Shown here one piece after another: positions 51,505-60,600 of a DNA stretch of 64,000 nucleotides (position 1 is the first letter of the stretch; each line of letters starts with the position of its first letter). Both the position numbers and the translations under genes were made by a program. The notes below the pieces were generated by a model. The model saw only the letters and a list, made by a program, of their open reading frames with translations. It did not search any database and had not been told where the DNA came from. Origin of the DNA: an uncultured Candidatus Melainabacteria bacterium (GTDB lineage Bacteria > Cyanobacteriota > Vampirovibrionia > Gastranaerophilales > Gastranaerophilaceae); NCBI GenBank assembly GCA_934693235.1, contig CAKUUY010000004.1:1-64000 (forward strand), read 5' to 3'.

Positions 51505-51738
51505 ATGGCAAGACAAAATAACGATGACAAAAAGAAACGTAAAAATTGTTCACTTTGTGCAGACAAAGTTGAAGCAATTGATTTCAAAGATGCAGCAAAG
51601 TTGAGAAGATACTTAACAGAAGCAGGAAAAATTATTCCTCGCCGTATCACAGGCAACTGCGCTAAGCACCAAAGAATGATTGCTAGAGCAGTCAAACGTG
51701 CTAGAGAAGCTGCTATTATCGATTACGTTTTTGACTAA
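51505..51738 (+). CDS. rpsR: 30S ribosomal protein S18
   Basis: This is a 77-residue S18. The family core is AAKLRRYLTEAGKIIPRRIT, with NCAKHQRMIARAVKRAREAA following. An N-terminal Cys pair (CSLCADKVEAIDFKD) gives a zinc-binding possibility. It binds S6 in the ribosome. A terminator follows. Confidence 0.97.
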   Translation: MARQNNDDKKKRKNCSLCADKVEAIDFKDAAKLRRYLTEAGKIIPRRITGNCAKHQRMIARAVKRAREAAIIDYVFD

Positions 51739-51763
51739 TAATCGGTATTGTAAATACTACGAA

Positions 51764-51797
51764 AAAACAACTCGTTATTACTACGGGTTGTTTTTTT
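51764..51797 (+). terminator. Terminator of the rpsF-ssb-rpsR cluster
   Basis: AAAACAACTCGT pairs with ACGGGTTGTTTT (12 bp with one G-T pair) around a 7-base loop, followed by a run of T. Confidence 0.88.
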
Positions 51798-51822
51798 ATT
51801 GCGATTTTAACTATCTGTATAA

Positions 51823-53160
51823 TTAATTATCAATAATTATCTTGTAATAAAAATCTGCCTTAACGCTTTTATTTAACGGTTCTTTTTGCCAAAGTTTCAA
51901 GGTAATTACTGCAGGTAAACGTTTAACGTAAAACATTAAATCGTTTTGGAGTGGAGAAATATTATTACATCCCCCCGCATATCGGCAACTACTTCCAAGA
52001 TGAATATAACTTTTAAATGTTTGAACATTATTTGTCATATTAGAATTTTCCGGGTACATCATAGCAATACCATCTGCTTCCAGTGCATAAACGTAATTAT
52101 AACCAAAATCAAGTGCGTTTATTCCTGATAACTGTATAGGATAGCCATAGGTTTTACCATTCATTTTTGCTCTATATTCTGTGTAATTACTAGGAACTTT
52201 ATAAGTTGCAATTATCAAGTTTTCTTTTTTATTGTAATTTAATGAAGTTGGTAAAAAATACCCCAATTCCGTATTGCAAAATTCCGCATTAATGTCATAT
52301 TCCCAAGGTGACACAACTAAATTAAGTCCTACAAGTGCATTGGGATTATTAATTTGAGTACTTAATCTTGAATCACCCTCAATTTTTTCATGATAATCGC
52401 CATTATAGTTTAATTCACTGCATGGCTTTACGTTTAACCAAGGCTTGTTGTCTGCTATATTTCCGAAAACATTTTCATTTGGTTCATAATTTTCTTTTGC
52501 GAATAAAGATGTCTGTACATATCTTTTTCTCAAATTATATATATCTCTTTTAGAATAATAGTTGTATGAAGACGTCGGATTTACTCTTAAAGCTTGATAT
52601 TCGCCAGTATTTGTGTTAGGTAAATTTTGTTGTGCTTTTTTAGTTTGCTCTAAAACATTATAATAACCGGTATTTTTAACAATTTTTTTATCATTCATTC
52701 CGAAAATTAATGCAGGACAGTACATAAAAACAAAAATAGAAATAATTATTAATTTTGTTATTATAAGCCATTTTGGAGATAACTTAGTTAATAAATCGGG
52801 AGCTTTATCTATTTTATCAATAAAACTGTTTAAAGATTCCACATTTTTATTTTTTGCAAACTTCCCATCCATTTTTTGAAAATCAAAGCAATCCTTAATG
52901 CAACTTTGTGCATTTTCCACAGCGCCATCATTTGGATTTGCTTCTATCATTTTTTCAAAATATAAAACCGCTGTTTCATAGTCGCCTTCCCCTTGATAAT
53001 ATATTCCAAGCCATAACAAAGCATCTGCATCATTTGGATACTCTTTAATAATCGCATTTAATTCATTAAAAGCAAACTGCTTATCTTCAGGAGTAAGTTT
53101 ACTTTTTCCCATAATATCTACGATTTTTTCTAATTTTTCATTTTTTTCTTGTTCATTCAT
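51823..53160 (-). CDS. TPR-containing membrane protein
   Basis: This is a 445-residue protein. A short TPR-like region (ADALLWLGIYYQGEGDYETA, about 43-62, then VLYFEKMIEANPNDG) lies on the cytosolic side of one membrane helix (IITKLIIISIFVFMYCPALI, about 129-148). A large extracytoplasmic domain is rich in Tyr and Asn. I do not recognise the latter. It lies 5 bp after another membrane protein on the same strand, so they are likely a unit. Confidence 0.75.
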   Translation of the reverse strand: MNEQEKNEKLEKIVDIMGKSKLTPEDKQFAFNELNAIIKEYPNDADALLWLGIYYQGEGDYETAVLYFEKMIEANPNDGAVENAQSCIKDCFDFQKMDGKFAKNKNVESLNSFIDKIDKAPDLLTKLSPKWLIITKLIIISIFVFMYCPALIFGMNDKKIVKNTGYYNVLEQTKKAQQNLPNTNTGEYQALRVNPTSSYNYYSKRDIYNLRKRYVQTSLFAKENYEPNENVFGNIADNKPWLNVKPCSELNYNGDYHEKIEGDSRLSTQINNPNALVGLNLVVSPWEYDINAEFCNTELGYFLPTSLNYNKKENLIIATYKVPSNYTEYRAKMNGKTYGYPIQLSGINALDFGYNYVYALEADGIAMMYPENSNMTNNVQTFKSYIHLGSSCRYAGGCNNISPLQNDLMFYVKRLPAVITLKLWQKEPLNKSVKADFYYKIIIDN

Positions 53161-53165
53161 ATAAT

Positions 53166-54044
53166 TTAAAACCTTTTATACCTGTTTTCATTCCATTTGT
53201 CAGTCAAAAGCATAATATCGAAGATAAAAGATATTAAGAAAAATACAAAAGTCGGATATACTACAAATCCCAATTCTCCAACATCTTTTGCATTAAAAAT
53301 ATCTCTGAAAGAAAACAAAAAGAATATTCCTATTAAGAAAAACAATATTGATAACCATTTACATGTATTTTCTGCCTGAGTTGCAAGAATTTGTTTACAG
53401 CCGGTAGTCATATAATCACGAATTTTTTCATCTATATCATTAATTTTGCCAACCCCGGAAAATTTATATGAAAAATCGTGAACAGCTTTTCCACAATCTA
53501 TAATATTGTATATTTTTCTCATATAACAGGTATTGTTGCTGGTCAAAGAAAAATTTTTGTTATTTAAAACAGTAAAATTCAATGTTATTCTAGAAAGCAC
53601 CGGATAAGAACCGTTTTTAGTATGTACCATAACAGTTTTAAGATCCATCTCAATTTTGTTTATATCATTGTAACCGCATGCAAAATCATATTGAGGTCTG
53701 TTAAAATTAAAATAAACCTTACCTTGTAAAAACTCAACAGATTTAAGATTTAATGCACTTTCAAATTTTTTAGCTTCCTTAACTGTTAAAAAAATTAAAA
53801 AGAACAACTCTCCATAACAAGCTACAGGAACAATAATAAAAAGTAGCCAAGCTATAATAATGTCATCAACTGAAAAAGAGTGAAAAGTAGTGCCATACCA
53901 ACCGCAAAAATCTAAAAAAGATAAACTTCCGGTTGTAGATAAAGAATAACACCATACAGCAAACCCAGTTATCAAAGCACTTAAAATAGCAAATAAAACT
54001 ATTCCCTTTGCAGACATATATTTCAAATCGTTATTAATTTTCAT
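53166..54044 (-). CDS. Multi-pass membrane protein
   Basis: This is a 292-residue protein with hydrophobic segments near 13-35 (GIVLFAILSALITGFAVWCY), 62-88 (IIAWLLFIIVPVACYGELFF) and two near 230-280. A central soluble part contains LKSVEFLQGKVYFNF. No family is recognised. It is probably cotranscribed with the TPR membrane protein that follows at once. Confidence 0.75.
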   Translation of the reverse strand: MKINNDLKYMSAKGIVLFAILSALITGFAVWCYSLSTTGSLSFLDFCGWYGTTFHSFSVDDIIIAWLLFIIVPVACYGELFFLIFLTVKEAKKFESALNLKSVEFLQGKVYFNFNRPQYDFACGYNDINKIEMDLKTVMVHTKNGSYPVLSRITLNFTVLNNKNFSLTSNNTCYMRKIYNIIDCGKAVHDFSYKFSGVGKINDIDEKIRDYMTTGCKQILATQAENTCKWLSILFFLIGIFFLFSFRDIFNAKDVGELGFVVYPTFVFFLISFIFDIMLLTDKWNENRYKRF

Positions 54045-54117
54045 ATAACCAACCTTTTTTGTGATTATAACAAATTTTTCAAAAATTGTAAATAGAGGTG
54101 TTTAATATCCTAGTATT

Positions 54118-54699
54118 CTAATAATTTTTTCCTCCACAAACCTCAAGCACCAATTTCAATGCTTCTTCCGAAAACATAAATTTCATATTTTTTCTCGAAT
54201 AATTCGGGTTTAGTTCAAATTTTCTTGTAATAATTTTGTCGTTAAACCCACACGCTGCATACATCAATCCCACAGGCTTTTCCTCACTTCCTGTAGGCCC
54301 GGCAACTCCTGTTGTGCAAATAACCACATCACTTTTGGTTAGTTGTAAAAGACCTTGAGCCATTTCTCTAGCGCATTCATCACTTACTGCACCATATTTT
54401 TTAAGGGTCTCTTCCGAAACATTCAAAATTTTATGTTTTGCTTCATTTGAATATGTTACAAAATTCATTTTTATATATGCAGAACTCCCAGAAACATCTG
54501 TCAATCTTGAACTTATTAACCCTCCGGTGCATGATTCGGCTGATGATATTTGTAATGCTTCTCTCAACATTATTTTGGAAATTTTTTCCGGAGTTTTTGA
54601 TCTTAGACTCAAAATAAACGCTTTTAAATTTAACAATAATTTTTTCATACTTTTAGTTTTGAATAATGAAACAATTTTGTCAATAATCATTTCATGCAA
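54118..54699 (-). CDS. pncC: CinA C-terminal-type nicotinamide-nucleotide amidohydrolase
   Basis: This protein has up to 193 residues with the PncC/CinA-C domain: ISSAESCTGGLISSRLTDVS (about 51-70), then YSNEAKHKILNV, GAVSDECAREMA and TGVAGPTGSEEKPVGLMYAA. The enzyme deamidates NMN in pyridine nucleotide salvage. It is a stand-alone domain without the N-terminal CinA part. The first 30-40 residues are atypical. Starts at 54648 or 54570 are possible, and none has a clear ribosome-binding site. It is divergent from dnaB. Confidence 0.88.
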   Translation of the reverse strand: MHEMIIDKIVSLFKTKSMKKLLLNLKAFILSLRSKTPEKISKIMLREALQISSAESCTGGLISSRLTDVSGSSAYIKMNFVTYSNEAKHKILNVSEETLKKYGAVSDECAREMAQGLLQLTKSDVVICTTGVAGPTGSEEKPVGLMYAACGFNDKIITRKFELNPNYSRKNMKFMFSEEALKLVLEVCGGKNY

Positions 54700-54736
54700 T
54701 TTAATTTTTGTGTATCATGTTTTTAAGGAGAAAAGC

Positions 54737-56113
54737 ATGCCCACAAAAGAGAAAGAAAATAATTTAGGTCTATTACCCCAAAATATAGAAGCTGAAGAAG
54801 CCGTTCTTGGTGCGATTTTAGTCAATCCAAACGTAATCACAAAAGTTGTAGAAATTCTGAAACCGGAAAGTTTTTACAAACCGGCGCACAGACATATTTA
54901 TGATGCTATGCTTCAATTATTCAATTCAAATGAAAGAATTGATATTGTATCGGTTTCTGATGTATTAAATTTTAATCAAAAACTGGAAACAATTGGTGGA
55001 CGTGCTTTTGTAAACGATTTATGTTACAAAACAATTACAACTACTAACATTGAATATTATGCAAAAATTATTCAAGAAAAGGCAATTAAAAGAGCACTAA
55101 TCAACGCCGGTTCTGAAATTGTTTCTTTTGGTTATGATGTAAATCCTATTGACCAATCATTAGATAGTGCCGAAAAACTTATTTTTGATATCGCTTCTAA
55201 AAAAGCAACATCAGATTTGGTTCATGTAAAAGATTTGGTATTGAACACTTATGAAAAAATTGAATATCGCTATGAACACAAAGATGAATTAACAGGTGTT
55301 CCAACCGATTTTTATGAATTGGATGCTATTTTGAACGGTTTACAAAAATCAGATCTTATAATTCTTGCAGCTCGTCCGGCAATGGGTAAAACAGCGTTTG
55401 CCCTAAACATTGCACAAAATGTTGCACTTAAAGCAAAAGTTCCGGTTGCAATATTCTCACTTGAAATGTCAAAGGATCAGCTAATGCAACGTATGTTGTG
55501 TTCTGAAGCAGAAATCGACTCTCAAAGGGTTAAAACAGGAAACATGCAGAGTAAAGACTGGGAAAAACTTGCAACTGCAATGAATTCTTTTGCACAAGCT
55601 CCAATTTATATTGATGATACGTCGGGATGTACATTAACTGACATTCGTGCAAAATGTCGTAGGCTAAAAATGCAAGAAAAAGATTTGGGCTTAATCTTAA
55701 TCGACTATTTGCAATTGATGGAAAGCTCCGGAAAAGAAGATCGTATGCAACAAATTTCTGCTATTTCCAGAGGTTTGAAAATTCTTGCAAAAGAACTTGA
55801 TGTACCGGTTATTGCACTTTCTCAGTTATCTCGTGCTGTTGAATCAAGAACAGATAAACGCCCGATGCTTTCAGACTTGAGAGAATCAGGTTCAATCGAA
55901 CAGGACGCCGATATTGTAATGTTTATTTATCGTGATGAATATTACAGAAAAGCCGAAGATGGCGAAGAAGAAATAGCAGCAAAAGCTCAATCCAAGGGAG
56001 AATCCGAAATCATCATCGCAAAACACAGAAACGGTTCTGTCGGAACAGTTAAACTTCTATTCCAAGGCAATATCACCAAATTTAAAAATCCTATTAAGAC
56101 TGATGCCTTTTAG
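54737..56113 (+). CDS. dnaB: Replicative DNA helicase DnaB
   Basis: This is the 458-residue hexameric helicase. The N-terminal domain opens LLPQNIEAEEAVLGAILVNP. The RecA-like C-terminal motor has Walker A ARPAMGKTAFALNIA (near 211), IFSLEMSKDQLMQRML, LILIDYLQLM, VIALSQLSRAVESR, and RESGSIEQDADIVMFIYRD. The long frame begins at 54527, but AAGGAG before the ATG at 54737 and the family alignment fix the start there. No intein is present. The gene is of normal length. Confidence 0.97.
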   Translation: MPTKEKENNLGLLPQNIEAEEAVLGAILVNPNVITKVVEILKPESFYKPAHRHIYDAMLQLFNSNERIDIVSVSDVLNFNQKLETIGGRAFVNDLCYKTITTTNIEYYAKIIQEKAIKRALINAGSEIVSFGYDVNPIDQSLDSAEKLIFDIASKKATSDLVHVKDLVLNTYEKIEYRYEHKDELTGVPTDFYELDAILNGLQKSDLIILAARPAMGKTAFALNIAQNVALKAKVPVAIFSLEMSKDQLMQRMLCSEAEIDSQRVKTGNMQSKDWEKLATAMNSFAQAPIYIDDTSGCTLTDIRAKCRRLKMQEKDLGLILIDYLQLMESSGKEDRMQQISAISRGLKILAKELDVPVIALSQLSRAVESRTDKRPMLSDLRESGSIEQDADIVMFIYRDEYYRKAEDGEEEIAAKAQSKGESEIIIAKHRNGSVGTVKLLFQGNITKFKNPIKTDAF

Positions 56114-56244
56114 ATGACTGAAAACTTCTCATAATTCAGATGTTTCATCTACTCATTTTTATAATCATTTGGATATTTATAAATTCCCCTAATGGATACC
56201 TATAAGGTACAAGAAATATTTCTAAAAATTTGTAAAATAGAAGT

Positions 56245-56463
56245 ATGTTTACAGAAACAGAAATATTAAAACAATTTGGAAGAAATGTTAAAGCAGAAAG
56301 GATTCGTAAAGGCTATTCGCAAGAATCTCTCGCCGAAAAAATCGGGGTAAACAGGGAATTTGTCAGTCGAATTGAAAGAGGGGTTCAAAATATGTCTCTC
56401 GCACGAATAAATGCTTTAGCAAATCACTTAGAAACAGATGTAACAAATCTATTGAGATTTTAA
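56245..56463 (+). CDS. Small XRE-family regulator
   Basis: This 72-residue single-domain helix-turn-helix protein has VKAERIRKGYSQESLAEKIG and VNREFVSRIERGVQNMSLAR. It is of the small, constitutively folded type found in controller (C) proteins and phage-like regulators. No restriction or toxin partner is adjacent. A TAAAAT hexamer lies six bases before the ATG and no ribosome-binding site is seen. Confidence 0.85.
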   Translation: MFTETEILKQFGRNVKAERIRKGYSQESLAEKIGVNREFVSRIERGVQNMSLARINALANHLETDVTNLLRF

Positions 56464-56464
56464 T

Positions 56465-57376
56465 TTACTTCATAATAATTTCAGCCATAATCTCAGGAAA
56501 TTCGTTCATAAGGATATCTGCGAATTTTTCTGTGTCAATTTGTGTAATAACAATTGATAACAAATCATTCGGTAACTCTGTAATCATATTTTGAATATAT
56601 TCAGGATCAATAACAGACATTGCTTTAACAACTTCCGGTTGCTGTTTCTCACGGTTAATTACTTTTGTATAAGCACTTGCATCAAATAATTGGAACCATT
56701 CTTCATGTTCTTTACCCAAAGACAATACCAATTGTTGTTTTTGAGTCGGTTGAAAAGCTTTTAGTGCATCTTGATATTCAAGCGGATTAAGCTGTCCGAA
56801 TTTTTTTGACAAGTCAATACTATCTTGCCCCTCTTGGGCTTCTCCGGTAATTTGTTCTAAAACTTGTGCAACATATTCTTCCGGAAGAGACTGCATGTGT
56901 TTTAAAATCTTGTTTTTATCAATATCATGGCTGGTTAAAAATTTGTCTAATTGTTCTTCCGGCAACAATTGTACTATCTCTTCTTTAGAAAACATTTCAA
57001 AAACAGTATTAACCAATTGCTCTGCAGGAAGTTCTTCTAACATCTTCATCAACTTATCTTCTGTGAAGAAATAAAGTCCTTGCAAAAGGTCTGTTTCTTC
57101 CATTTCGGGTAAAAAAGTTTGTAACTGTTGAGCAGACATTTCACGTAAAATCATATATTTGTTATTTGTATCTGCAAGATCAAACAATTCCATTACAAGG
57201 CTTGTATTGGTTGTTAGTTCTTGAGCCAAAGCTATTGCCTGTTGATTTCCTTGAGCAGCTTCTGCTTCAATAATCTCATCAACAGACATATTTGCATATT
57301 TTTCCTCAAAGGTTACTTTGCTAATATGCAAAATGTTTTGCAAATATTCAAGATTTGAATCAATTACTAAACTCAT
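56465..57376 (-). CDS. Helical-repeat protein resembling the MgtE N-terminal domain
   Basis: This is a 303-residue, acidic, all-helical protein. Repeats of about 27 residues contain Leu-Pro turns (LEELPAEQLVNTVFEMF, LLPEEQLDKFL, LPEEYVAQVLEQI, LPNDLLSIVITQI), as in the superhelical N-domain of MgtE or FliG-like proteins. It lacks the CBS and membrane parts of MgtE, so it is not a magnesium channel. Function is unknown. It stands downstream of the giant autotransporter gene on the same strand. Confidence 0.75.
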   Translation of the reverse strand: MSLVIDSNLEYLQNILHISKVTFEEKYANMSVDEIIEAEAAQGNQQAIALAQELTTNTSLVMELFDLADTNNKYMILREMSAQQLQTFLPEMEETDLLQGLYFFTEDKLMKMLEELPAEQLVNTVFEMFSKEEIVQLLPEEQLDKFLTSHDIDKNKILKHMQSLPEEYVAQVLEQITGEAQEGQDSIDLSKKFGQLNPLEYQDALKAFQPTQKQQLVLSLGKEHEEWFQLFDASAYTKVINREKQQPEVVKAMSVIDPEYIQNMITELPNDLLSIVITQIDTEKFADILMNEFPEIMAEIIMK

Positions 57377-57625
57377 AATACTCCTATAATTACTAAAATA
57401 TTAGACGGCTTAAGATTTCAAAAACTTTAATTATTGTAACTTTTCGTAATAAAAAAGTTACCAAGTTAAAGGTGGGGAAACGTATTGTCCCCACCTGACA
57501 CTTTATAAATTTTATTACGGAATAATCATTCTGGATAATTTGCGAAAAATCGCAAAAAGTTTTAATAAGATTCTTCGGGCACTAAATTATCATCGCCTGC
57601 AGAATGACTAGCATCTACTAAATAC
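57377..57625. other. Intergenic region downstream of the giant autotransporter
   Basis: No gene is present in these 249 bp. A hairpin GGTGGGGA/TCCCCACC at 57471-57495 is nearly the same as that at 14127-14153. It may terminate the autotransporter transcript, although its T run is poor. Confidence 0.65.
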
Positions 57626-60600
57626 CTATTTTCCACGCCCGAAAGCTGCTCTGTAACCGAATGAGAAGATTACACCATTTCTACCGATGTTTCTAAACAT
57701 TGCTTGAGCATAACCTGTTGAACGTTCGCCCCAACGCTTTTGGACACCTATACCATATTGAATATATGGTTTTACAGACAATTGAGGTAAGCTTGTTTCA
57801 ACAGCTGTGAATTTTGTCTTATCCATAATATTCCACATAAAGTCTAAGCCCACGTATGGTTGCCATCCATCTTTAAGATTTCCGATAAATCTCAAACCAG
57901 GAGCTAATTGAACAGCATTCAAAGGATCTGAATGAATTTTTAACCCTGCAGCATTTGTATAATTAAATGTATCAACCAAAGAATATGAAGCCATAAAGTG
58001 AGGTTGGATTATAAATTTACTATCTAACAATTCCCAGTTGTAACCTGTTTTCAAGGCAGTACCGATTGACCACAAACCAAAGTCTTCAGAGCCGTACATT
58101 GTATTTGCATCAACACCTGAAAGCCCTGTTGCAACAGTCCAACCTCCGAACCAGTTACCCCTGTATAATGTGCCTGTCAAGCCAAATGTACCACCATTTT
58201 GCCATAAACTGTTTCCATTAAATGTTTGGTGAGAACCATTATAACCAATATACGTACTAAATACACCGTCAAAGCCATTACGGAATTCTTTTATTGCAGT
58301 ATCACCACCAAAGAATGTTCCATACATTACGTTAGAAACCTTTGGACCATTTTTAAGTCTTACATTTTCAAAAGATGTGTACGGTCTAGCCCACATTCCG
58401 GCTCTTTCTTCCGGAATTGCCCCTGAAGAAGTTGCAACAGAACCAAAACCGTCTCCATCGTATGCATATTTGTTATAAGTTTTCAATGCCTGACGTTGTT
58501 CACGAGTCATCAACATTGTCAAATCCATATTTGAAAATGCTTGATCATACGCGTTCAATTGATTAAAATATCCGCCTAATTGAGCAGCAACCGGAGCTAC
58601 CATTACAGCAGGGTTTACGTTGTTATAGTCGCTTGAAGACCCTCTTGTGAATTCAAAACTTCCTTGAGTCGGATCATATGCAACACCATATTTGTAAATC
58701 GGAGAATATGCAACCTCTGAAACAGAACTTGTAATGTGAGATTTTAGTGTTTCATCATTTACAAAATTGATAACAGTGCTGTCTTTCGTTGCATCGCTAA
58801 TAAGGTTAATTCCGCTAACATTAAGATTTGCGCTCCCTGTAACATTATCAGCAGAAATCGTATCCATTTTACTGTTTGCTAAATCTGCATCAACCGCAAT
58901 ATTTGAATTTGCGTTCAATCTTAAATCTTTTAGGGCAATGTTACCAACAGCTCCATTGGCAATAGATAACATACCGCCGTTCATGTTGAGCGTATTTGTG
59001 CCGCCTGAAAGATATTCATCCTTTGTAAATCCAACCATACCGCTATTCATGTTGTATGTAACATCTTTAATTTGGTTGTTATGTATAGTTCTTGCGTTTT
59101 CGTTAGTCAAAGTAATCGGATCAACAACTCCGTTGAACAAAATTGTCCCGTTACCTTGCATTTTTATTTCATTATTTACATTTGCAGAACGAACTCCGTT
59201 ATCAATAATAATACTTCTTCCGGTAGAAGTTGTTAAAGTTGCACTTGATTTATTTGCATCACTATCGCCCTCAAAATAAATTGAGTTATCAAGATTTACA
59301 CCCTCTGTAGCAGAAGTTCCTGCATTTACGCCGGTAATTCTAACATCACTGTTTTTAGCTGAAATGTTAAGATTTCCTTTTCCTCCGACAGTCAAAGCAC
59401 CTTTTCTATCATCAGATGTTTTAAATCCAACAATGTTTGTGTCCTCAATGTCTAATGTTTGAGCATTTCCAATTTTCAAACCTTTATTATCAGCTCCATT
59501 AAGAGTATAACCGTTACCTTTTACAGATAAACTGTTACCGCCCATTTCGCCTGTCCAGCCTTTATCTAAACCTGTACCAGAAATTTCAATATCTTTTGTC
59601 GCTGAAAAACTTCTATCATCTTTTAATATAACGTCTTCGCCATTAACTTTATCCGTTTGATTTACCGCAAGAGTAAACCCATCAATCTTTGAAGCAACTC
59701 CGTCTTTATTAAGTCTATCTACTTTCAAGTTTTTGTCTTGAACTTTAACAGTGTACAAATAGTCGTTTGTCAAAACATTAAGGTCGTCGTTAGTTACAAT
59801 AGAAAGATTGCCGAAATTTAGTTGTGACAAATCTGCTGATACTGAATTTTCACTATCATCTTTTAGGTCCGCAATAAGATTTACATCTTTAAGATTTAAA
59901 GTACCTGAACCATTTGCAACTGATGCAATATCTGCTATTTGATCATCACGAGATAAATCCATATCTATTTTAACATTACCACCATTAGATGTAAGGTTGT
60001 TTAATTTTGCAGTTCCAAGTTTACCATTCATCAAATCAAGTGTTGCACCGTTACCCAAAGTCAAATCAATTCCGTTAATATATTCGTCAACACTTGCCTT
60101 AATCGTACTGTTATCTTTTGCATTTACCAATAAATTACCACCATCAGGAGTAATTTCGCTATTCAATACGATTGTACCTGTTGTGTTAATTGTTCCGTTT
60201 CCGGCAACTCCGCTGTTGAATACAATTTGTTTTCCGTTTGATGCATTCAAATTTGCGGTAGAGTTATTCAAATAAATATCTCCACCTTTTTCAGCTTTAT
60301 TATTTGTAAACACGACATCTTGTTTTTGAGCATTAATAGTCAATGTCGGATTATCCGTTGTATTAAAGTTTCCATTTGAATAGTAGATTGCACCACCGTA
60401 TTTTCCTGCTGTGTTGTTAGCAAAGTCAGTATCTGTAATTTCTACATTTGCAGTCGGAGCTAAAAGAGATGCAGCTACATTATCAGCACCGGCAGAAATT
60501 GCACCACCATTTATTCCGGCAGAGTTGTTTGCAAAAGCACCGTTTTTAACTGACAATTTTGTTGATCCGTTTGTTAAAATAGCACCACCACTATAGTTTG